A stretch of DNA of 64,000 bases from Chrysoperla carnea (lineage: Eukaryota > Arthropoda > Insecta > Neuroptera > Chrysopidae), in the NCBI RefSeq assembly GCF_905475395.1, contig NC_058337.1, positions 131,151,960-131,215,959 on the forward strand. The letters run 5' to 3'. Below are positions 57,613-64,000 of the stretch, piece after piece (position 1 is the stretch's first letter; each line of letters opens with the position of its first letter). Under the pieces are notes generated by a model that searched no databases, was not told the DNA's origin, and worked only from the letters and a program-made list of their open reading frames with translations. Both the position numbers and the translations under genes were made by a program.

Positions 57613-57859
57613 CCAAATTTGGATCTGAGGCCTATAAATTTACGAGATAATTAACCTAATCTTATATTAATCAATTAATAAAAAATACACTCATGAAAAT
57701 AAAATTCATCCAATAAAACACTACTTAAACAGAGGGTGTGTTTTATCATAGTGTGAAGGAGTGATCTAAATGCGAAATTCAACCATATACAACCATAAAA
57801 AATAAAAACATAATAAAATAAAAAAATTTTAATAAAAATTTATAAAAACATGGGCGGTT

Positions 57860-58490
57860 TCAATGTATGTAAGCGTTTCTTTTATTTAAGATAAACCTTA
57901 GAAAGGCGACCACCGGCTTAATTTTTTCAGGCTCAGAGACGTTTAATACATCTTCGTTTAGTACATTTTAAACTTATTAATATCCTGCTTTTCTTTTCCT
58001 TCTACCCCCGGACAGTCTTCTATCAAATGCTTCACACTCTCTGCTGCATTACACAAAACGCAAACTCTTACTCCATTAACTTTCACGCTATTCCATCTAA
58101 AACCATACATTCGAAAACTAGCAATCACATATCTTTCATTTCTCTCACATTTACTTAAATATTTGGCACCTTGAACGTAGTGGTCTAGCATAGCAAACAT
58201 GCTCAGAGTCTCTTTGCTCCTGATATCTTCCAGATTTCCAGTCAGAGCAATCTAGTTTACCACTCGTTTAACAGATGCTTTGTCATCCATTTCAATCACA
58301 CCATTTAATCCTCTTTCGTTCAATAACTCATTCAGCACACTCATTGTTCTGTCATTTATACATGTTATTTGCAACCTTTTATCAGAGTTAATTATTCTAT
58401 TACGATAATTGATAGCTTTTTGAATGCAGAGATATTCAACGTTCCTAACTCCAAGCTCAAGATTAACTGCAGAGTTTGGCGTAGATTTAG
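57860..58490 (-). pseudogene. Non-LTR retrotransposon ORF2 C-terminus, family 3
   Basis: The minus-strand frame reads N-L-E-L-G-V-R-N-V-E-Y near 58455, M-D-D-K-A-S-V-K-R-V-V-N then a TAG at about 58250. It continues to the zinc-knuckle ending C-V-L-C-N-A-A-E-S-V-K-H-L-I-E-D-C-P (about 58070-58010). A frameshift near 57960 precedes the original end (about 57860, N-K-R-N-A-Y-I-H then stop). It is a dead 5'-truncated copy, distinct in sequence from families 1 and 2. Confidence 0.65.
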
Positions 58491-58782
58491 ATACACAGTG
58501 TTTTTATAAGTACCTACCTTCCGAGAAATTTGGTCTAATAGTTTAAAGCCAATTTTCACTTAAATTCAGCCTTTGATGGATTTACAGTCGTACTGCAGAT
58601 AATAGGTATCAGGCATATAGGATCAAGCATTGAATTTGACAGCCGCTCAAAGTCGACTGGAAATTGGAGACGCTTTTTTAAAATCACGTCTATCGTTAAA
58701 CTTTTTAGACGGGTGACAAAATTCTTTAAGTATCACATAATTATAAGAAAATAAAACAAAATTTGAAATGTAAATTAAAAGT

Positions 58783-58788
58783 TTTATT
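58783..58788 (-). terminator. Polyadenylation signal, GGCT copy 1
   Basis: AATAAA on the minus strand about 70 bases past the stop. The whole 3' flank, to AAAATAAAACAAAATTTG at about 58749, is shared with the other two copies. Confidence 0.5.
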
Positions 58789-58855
58789 AAAAAATAAATA
58801 TTATTTCGTTTACAAATCAATAATTAAAATCAAACTCGTCACAAAATGTTCTAAA

Positions 58856-59386
58856 TCAATCATTCTTTTTTAAAGCCTCAATCAGATTTTTTTCACCTTC
58901 ACCAGGAACACTTGGTATTTTTCTCAATTTTTCAACATAATCATTTGGTATTCCAGACTCAACAGCACCGTCTATAATACAATTTTTATATAATTCCGAA
59001 GGTCTTCTGTCCAATGGTAACGATTCCCCTTCGTTTAACATTTTTGGATTAACTGTTTGTTGATAAGTTTTACAAGTAATTGAATTGCCTTCAGGCGTTT
59101 CAATAGTTGCATCAAATCGGAAATACATATTTTCATGAACACCTTCTTGATGATCTAAAGATGCTAAATGAATATCGTCAAGTTCCCAAATTGCACCCCA
59201 AACTGTATGGCCCGGTGTTGGAACAATTGTTGCGGCGGCACCTTTCCATCGACTTGAATAATTAATAAAATCTAAACGATAATCTTTTAGTTTTCCAACA
59301 CCCTTACGCACAGCTGAAGGATTTTTCAAATGTATACGTTTACTTAACAAATTACTGCCGTAAGCAAAATATAAAAATTTACCCAT
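58856..59386 (-). CDS. Gamma-glutamylcyclotransferase-like protein, copy 1
   Basis: A 176-residue single-exon protein of the GGCT fold. The family enzyme converts gamma-glutamyl-amino acids (from glutathione) to 5-oxoproline and free amino acid in the cytosol. The N-terminal F-L-Y-F-A-Y-G-S-N-L-L (residues 4-14) holds the Y-G-S-N substrate loop, and Glu81 in L-D-H-Q-E-G-V corresponds to the catalytic acid. V-W-G-A-I-W-E-L (62-69) is also conserved. Length fits the family, with no signal peptide or membrane segment. The ATG gives the expected start just before the first beta strand. It is the most downstream of three tandem minus-strand paralogues, close to copy 3 in sequence. A TATA motif and a GATA site lie about 65 and 90 bases upstream. 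No introns: either an ancestral intronless gene or a duplicated retrocopy. Confidence 0.9.
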   Translation of the reverse strand: MGKFLYFAYGSNLLSKRIHLKNPSAVRKGVGKLKDYRLDFINYSSRWKGAAATIVPTPGHTVWGAIWELDDIHLASLDHQEGVHENMYFRFDATIETPEGNSITCKTYQQTVNPKMLNEGESLPLDRRPSELYKNCIIDGAVESGIPNDYVEKLRKIPSVPGEGEKNLIEALKKND

Positions 59387-59450
59387 GTTTACTGATGAAA
59401 TTCAAAATTGTTGTAAAAGTGAATACTATTTTTTTTAAGTTATAAAATGG

Positions 59451-59481
59451 CTTTATATATTCTTGATTTAATTCTTATCTT
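59451..59481 (-). promoter_or_regulatory. TATA box and GATA site, GGCT copy 1
   Basis: ATATATAAAG (59460-59451) and AGATAAG (59480-59474) on the minus strand, 65 and about 90 bases upstream of the ATG. Both are conserved in all three paralogues. Confidence 0.55.
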
Positions 59482-59654
59482 ATTTTGAAGGAAATATGTA
59501 TTTACACGCTAACGTCTAAATCAATTTTCTAAATTGTTATTTGTATAGATGTACCCTCCAAATATCCGCGCACTGTTATACTCCTTAATTTTTATACACC
59601 CCAAATACACAGATAAAAAATTTAGCAAACCACATTAAGTTATTATGTGTTAAA

Positions 59655-60955
59655 ATTTGGGGCACCATTTACCGAAAAACATAGTTTAGGGTCGGTAAAA
59701 AATAAATGGAATCGATACGATTAATTGTTATTCATATGCAAATACACCTTTGTCTATCCATATACGCAATATTTCTCCGAAATTTTAGCCGGACTCCTTT
59801 ATATATATACATACATATACCACATTGAGTTTAGACATAAAAATAGATAAATTTGCGCCTTTTATTTGATTCATTACTGACTGTTTGTTTTGCGCCTTAA
59901 ATTCTGTTGCACTTTTGGCGCGTGCATGCATTGCCATCGCTCCAGTTACAACCCTGGACTTCGAAATCCCTCGGAATTTACAATTTGTTCAAGTTAAAAA
60001 TTTTAACATTAACGTGTAAATGCATACTTTCTTCATTTCCTTCTAGAATAGGATAAGAATATCTTTAATTCAAACCACTTCCTTCAATAACACGGGAAAA
60101 ATAATATAAGAAACTATCTAATAGAAATTCCAGAAATAGATAAAGACTTAAATTTTATCAATATATTTATGTATCTTACCTACTAACAAAACCACAAGCG
60201 TGGCAAAGGATTATTTTCTAAGGAACAGATAACAGTAAAAGAAATTTAGTACCTTTCGAGTAACAATCATTTATAAAGAACAACTATGTTATTAAAAGCG
60301 TTCATCTAATATCTATCAGTTATAAATAAGAGTGAGATTTTAATTGAACTTGAAAACATTTTTAATTTCAATTAAATTAAAATATAATTTTTAATGACAT
60401 TATTGAATATATTGACATTCAAATCCGAAATAAGTGAAAATATGTATATCTACCATTTTTCGATTAGTATAGGCAATATATATTACATCATTGTAAACTT
60501 GTTGCATGGATCTACACGCTTTGTAGCTGAGATGTCTGCCGAAATGCACTGTTACTGGGCAAGGAAAAAATGTTATCTGTATCACAATTAGACATAGATA
60601 CTTGGAGTTGTTAATAATCAATTCGAAAAATTCAATTTTATGGCTCAATTTTTATTCAAATTATAGCGAATTGTTATTAGCTGTTTAAATTGGACGATTG
60701 TTTTTATTTACATAAATTTTGAACTGAAATAACTTATTATACTTGGAAATTTTTCATTATTATCGCTTTTGATATCTAATTACATTAATTATTTGAATCT
60801 TATCTATCTCAAGGATATTGGTACAGCAAGTAATTTTCAAGCAATATAGTTAATAAGTAATGTTTGATAATTTGATTTTTGAAGTTATGACTAACTTTAG
60901 TCGTGCCACCGTACATACCTCGACTAAATTCGATTTGGTTTATTGTCTACCACTT
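59655..60955. other. Spacer between GGCT copies 1 and 2
   Basis: Upstream homology with copy 3 extends only to about 59565. The rest shows no gene or repeat terminus. The two overlapping antisense frames near 60394-60648 have no motif. Confidence 0.4.
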
Positions 60956-61092
60956 TACAATTTTAAGAAAATAAAACAAAATTTAGAATGTAATTTAAAT
61001 TTTTAATTAAAATTTAAAATGTACATATAGGTATATATTATTTCGTTAACAAATCAGTAATTAAAATTAAACTCATCACAAAATATTCTAAA

Positions 61093-61644
61093 TTAATCAT
61101 TTTTTCTAAAGAGCTCGTTTAGATTTAATTCACCTTTAACGGGAACACTTGGTATTTTTCTCAATTTTTCGATATAATCATTTGGTAATCCAGACTCAAT
61201 AGCACCTTCTAGAATAACACTTTTATAGAATTCCGACGGTTTTCTGTCTAATGGTAACGATTCCCCTTCGTTTAACATTTCTGGATTTTCTGTTTGTTGA
61301 TAAGTTTTACATGTAATTAAATTACCTTCAGTCGTTTCAATATTTACATCAAATCGGGAATACATATTCTGAAGGACACCATTCATATCTTCGTGGACAC
61401 CTTCTTCACGATCTAAAGATGCTAAAAGACTATCGTCAAGTTCCCAAATTGCACCCCAAACTGTATGGCCGGGTGTTGGAACAATTGTTGCACCGGCACC
61501 TTTCCAGCGATTTGAATAATGTCCAAAATCTAAACGATAATCTTTTAGTTTTCCAACACATTTACGCACAGCTGATGGATTTGTAAAATGTATACGTTTA
61601 CTTAATAAATTACTAGCGTAAGCAAAATATAACAATTTTCCCAT
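61093..61644 (-). CDS. Gamma-glutamylcyclotransferase-like protein, copy 2 (divergent)
   Basis: A 183-residue single-exon paralogue. Glu81 is kept in L-D-R-E-E-G-V, but the substrate-loop motif reads Y-A-S-N-L-L: Gly10 is Ala, at a position that is Gly in the other two copies. Seven extra residues at 86-92 (D-M-N-G-V-L-Q) come from an imperfect 21-base tandem duplication (GGTGTC at 61401-61396 and 61380-61375 on the minus strand). Other changes include H-F-T-N for H-L-K-N near residue 20. The frame is intact, so it may be expressed. These changes near the active-site loop suggest altered or lost activity. Its poly(A) region has lost the AATAAA of the sister copies. The upstream flank is split by a MITE at 61758-62082. 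Confidence 0.87.
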   Translation of the reverse strand: MGKLLYFAYASNLLSKRIHFTNPSAVRKCVGKLKDYRLDFGHYSNRWKGAGATIVPTPGHTVWGAIWELDDSLLASLDREEGVHEDMNGVLQNMYSRFDVNIETTEGNLITCKTYQQTENPEMLNEGESLPLDRKPSEFYKSVILEGAIESGLPNDYIEKLRKIPSVPVKGELNLNELFRKND

Positions 61645-61706
61645 ATTTGAAGTGATTCAATTCAAAATTGATGTAAAATTGAATTATATTTTTAACTTGT
61701 CAAATC

Positions 61707-61739
61707 GCTTTATATATGCTCGATTTTATATTCTTATCT
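61707..61739 (-). promoter_or_regulatory. TATA box and GATA site, GGCT copy 2
   Basis: ATATATAAAGC (61717-61707) and AGATAAG (61739-61733) on the minus strand, at nearly the same distances from the ATG as in copies 1 and 3. Confidence 0.55.
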
Positions 61740-61757
61740 TACTTTTTTGGACGAGAA

Positions 61758-62082
61758 TATACAGAATGTTCGATTTACATTTAGGCATATAAATACTACG
61801 AGTATGACAGAGTACATGCGTTAAGCAATGCATTTAAGTAAGAGGTATTATAGGTATTATATGATATTGCAAAAGAGACTTGTATCGTGGCTTATCTGTG
61901 TAGTTCATCTATTCAACTATGAAACTCCCAGTCTACAAGCGTCTTAATACAACTATCTCAACGCATATCGAAGCTTCAACACATGTATATATTACCTCTC
62001 CCTTAGATGCATTGCTTAACGCATGTATTCTGTCATACTCGTGATATTTACATGCCTAAATGTAAATCGAACATTTTGTATA
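61758..62082. mobile_element. MITE with about 90-bp inverted repeats, inserted upstream of GGCT copy 2
   Basis: TATACAGAATGTTCGATTTAC at the left is inverted at GTAAATCGAACATTTTGTATA at the right. The arms continue through CGAGTATGACAGAGTACATGC and its inverse. The sequence after it (TATTTACACGCTAA) matches the upstream flank of copy 1 (from about 59498), so the element interrupts duplicated DNA. A TA target duplication fits. Confidence 0.75.
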
Positions 62083-62282
62083 TTTACACGCTAAAAAAAA
62101 TGTTATAGTTATTTTTATTGACTTGAGAGAGAGGGCATCTCCATATGATGGAGATTGATAAATGATTCTATAATTATTACCATTATTTATAAAGAATGAT
62201 TTTTTTAAAAGTTGTATTGGCACGATCCAGGAGAGGGGGGAGAAAGAAAATAAAACAAAATTTGGAATGTAAATTTAAATTT

Positions 62283-62288
62283 TTTATT
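62283..62288 (-). terminator. Polyadenylation signal, GGCT copy 3
   Basis: AATAAA on the minus strand, at a position matching copy 1. In copy 2 the aligned bases read AATTAAA. Confidence 0.5.
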
Positions 62289-62361
62289 AAAAAATATATA
62301 TATTTATTATTTCGTTAACAAATCAATAATTAAAATCAAACTCATCACAAAATATTTTAAA

Positions 62362-62892
62362 TTAATTACTCTTTTCTAAAGCTTCGATTAGATTTAATTC
62401 ACCTTTAACAGGAACACTTGGTATTTTTCTCAATTGTTCAATATAATCATTTGGTAATCCAGACTCAACAGCACCTTCTAGAATAACACTTTTATACAAT
62501 TCTGATGGTCTTCTGTCCAATGGTAATGATTCCCCTTCGTTTAACAATTCTGGACTTTCTGTTTGTTGATAAGTTTTACATGTAATTAAATTACCTTCAG
62601 TCGTTTCAATATTCGCATCAAATCGGAAATACATATTCTGATGGACACCTTCTTGATGATCTAAAGATGCTAAATGACTATCGTCAAGTTCCCAAATTGC
62701 ACCCCAAACTGTATGGCCCGGTGTTGGAACAATTGTTGCGGCGGCACCTTTCCATCGATTTGAATAATGCATAAAATCTAAACGATAATCTTTTAGTTTT
62801 CCAACACATTTACGCACAGCTGATGGATTTTTTAAATGTATACGTTTACTTAATAGATTACTGCCGTAGGCAAAATATAAAAATTTACCCAT
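62362..62892 (-). CDS. Gamma-glutamylcyclotransferase-like protein, copy 3
   Basis: A 176-residue single-exon protein. It has the canonical F-A-Y-G-S-N-L-L loop (residues 7-14) and catalytic-type Glu81 in L-D-H-Q-E-G-V. It differs from copy 1 mainly at scattered surface positions (for example M-H-Y-S-N-R for I-N-Y-S-S-R at 41-46) and in the C-terminal tail (V-K-G-E-L-N-L-I-E-A-L). It shares C-terminal words with copy 2 (V-P-V-K-G-E-L-N-L), so copies 2 and 3 may be the younger pair or may have exchanged sequence by conversion. It is the most upstream gene of the minus-strand array. The predicted role is cytosolic gamma-glutamyl peptide turnover. Confidence 0.9.
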   Translation of the reverse strand: MGKFLYFAYGSNLLSKRIHLKNPSAVRKCVGKLKDYRLDFMHYSNRWKGAAATIVPTPGHTVWGAIWELDDSHLASLDHQEGVHQNMYFRFDANIETTEGNLITCKTYQQTESPELLNEGESLPLDRRPSELYKSVILEGAVESGLPNDYIEQLRKIPSVPVKGELNLIEALEKSN

Positions 62893-62953
62893 GTTTACTG
62901 ATTAAATTCAAAATTGATGTAAAATTGAATTACTTTTTTTAAGTTGTCAAATC

Positions 62954-62984
62954 GCTTTATATATTCTCGATTTAATTCTTATCT
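62954..62984 (-). promoter_or_regulatory. TATA box and GATA site, GGCT copy 3
   Basis: ATATATAAAGC (62964-62954) and AGATAAG (62984-62978) on the minus strand, about 63 and 90 bases before the ATG. Confidence 0.55.
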
Positions 62985-63199
62985 TATTTATTTTGACAGA
63001 AATATGTATTTACATGCTAACGTATTATACAAATCTAAATTGCTATTTGTATTGATGTCATGGAGATTGATTGATAAATGCACCTTTTTTACTGTGATCG
63101 AAATAAAAATCGATATCGGGGTTTCAACGGAAATACACGTTTTGAGGGTCCCTGATTCCAAAAAACTGGTTTTTCAATAATGTTGTGTCCGTCGGTATG

Positions 63200-63630
63200 T
63201 CGTATGTCTGTTACAAAGCTGGAGCCTTCAATTTTCAACAGATTTTTCTCAAACTCGTTACATAGGTTCAATTTGGTCATAATTCTAGACGATTTTTTCA
63301 TTCTTTCCCTAGGCCTTTTTTTAAGGGTACTTCCCTCTAGGCCAAAACGGCTTTCTCAAAAACGGCTCTAACGATTTCGATTAAACTGGGCACAAGGCTA
63401 GACCTTAAGGTGTTCCTAGAATTGGTATAACCCACATATCCGGGAAAATTCGAGAAGGCCCACACCCTAGGGAAAACCTTTTTTTGGGGTTTTCTCAAAA
63501 ATGGCTCTAACGATTTCGATTAAACTTGACACAAGGCTAGACCTTAAGGTGTTCCTAGGATTAGTATAGGCTACATATCCAGGAAAATTCGAGAAGGACC
63601 ACACCCTAGTGAAAACCTTTCCAAATACAA
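63200..63630 (+). repeat. Tandem repeat, 139-bp unit
   Basis: Two close units start TTTCTCAAAAACGGCTCTAACG at 63352 and TTTCTCAAAAATGGCTCTAACG at 63491. Both contain CACAAGGCTAGACCTTAAGG and AAAATTCGAGAAGGCCCACACC. A third, diverged unit precedes them from about 63200 (TTTCTCAAACTCGTTAC). No gene is visible from here to the window end. Confidence 0.75.
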
Positions 63631-64000
63631 GGAAATGGGATTTTCTAGGGAGAGGTTGATGGGACAACAGTGAAACTTCTTATCAGGGTTTATATCAACA
63701 AGGTCCTAGGTTTGATATAACTCCCCTCTGGAACCCCTTCCCCTGCAGCCGGGGAGCTGGAGGGGATGAAATCGTCAAAAGTGGTTAAATCACCCCTACC
63801 CAAAATTGATCAAATATTATTTAAAATGTCTTTTTAAGTAACTTTTGTAACTTGGTAATCTTTGCTTAACCTCACCCTTACCAAACTACATCCTTCTAAA
63901 TATTATATTAAATCCAATAAATAAATGTTTTTAAATAATTCTTACAATTGGCTGCTTTCAATAAAAATATTACAAGAATAATACATCAATTTTATAATAT

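Noticed and set aside
60394-60648. Overlapping ORFs of 65 and 82 codons on opposite strands
   Set aside because: No homology to the GGCT duplication unit, no motif, and antisense overlap typical of chance frames.

Overview
This window is eukaryotic nuclear DNA, most likely from an insect. The evidence is an AT-rich background, short GT-AG introns, a C2H2 zinc-finger gene with TGEKP linkers, a secreted astacin protease, gamma-glutamylcyclotransferase (GGCT) paralogues, and a dense load of transposable elements (non-LTR RNase H tails, Helitron ends, a tRNA-headed SINE, foldback elements and MITEs). I cannot name the species or order.

Layout. From 1 to about 47.4 kb I can support no complete host gene. 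This part is built of repeats. Family A (about 550 bp) has eight copies in the window and family B (a palindromic element of about 640 bp) has six. Family F is a foldback element with three copies, and there are three families of non-LTR retrotransposon tails. A DNA transposon at 17.3-19.4 kb has about 460-bp terminal inverted repeats and an intact 362-codon ORF for an XPG/FEN1-like nuclease half fused to a Cys-rich CXC-type module. A hammerhead-like ribozyme core lies near 10.58 kb, a tRNA-like cloverleaf at 26.9 kb, and satellite-like tandem blocks at 2.6, 12.2 and 37 kb.

The gene-bearing part is 47.6-63 kb. A five-exon astacin metalloprotease gene lies on the minus strand (47619-50454, 276 aa once spliced). 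Its second intron holds an array of about 300-bp tandem repeats ending in a Helitron-type 3' terminus. An orphan last exon of a second astacin follows at 52003-52227 (minus); its Met-turn methionine is replaced by leucine, and a nearly perfect hairpin lies just 3' of it. A single-exon zinc-finger gene (52782-54419, plus, 545 aa) has 14 intact fingers, a degenerate finger before them, and a decayed out-of-frame finger after its stop. The right end (58.7-63.0 kb) carries three tandem, intronless, minus-strand GGCT genes. Each has a TATA motif and a GATA site at matching distances upstream. The middle copy has a G-to-A change in the substrate-loop motif and a 7-residue insertion from a 21-bp tandem duplication. 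A MITE has inserted into its upstream region after the duplication.

The genes do not form one pathway. The astacin pair and the GGCT trio are local tandem duplications of enzyme genes, and the zinc-finger protein is a probable DNA-binding regulator that itself grew by finger duplication. Exon coordinates, motif positions and repeat relationships were read by eye from the sequence. No database search was run.
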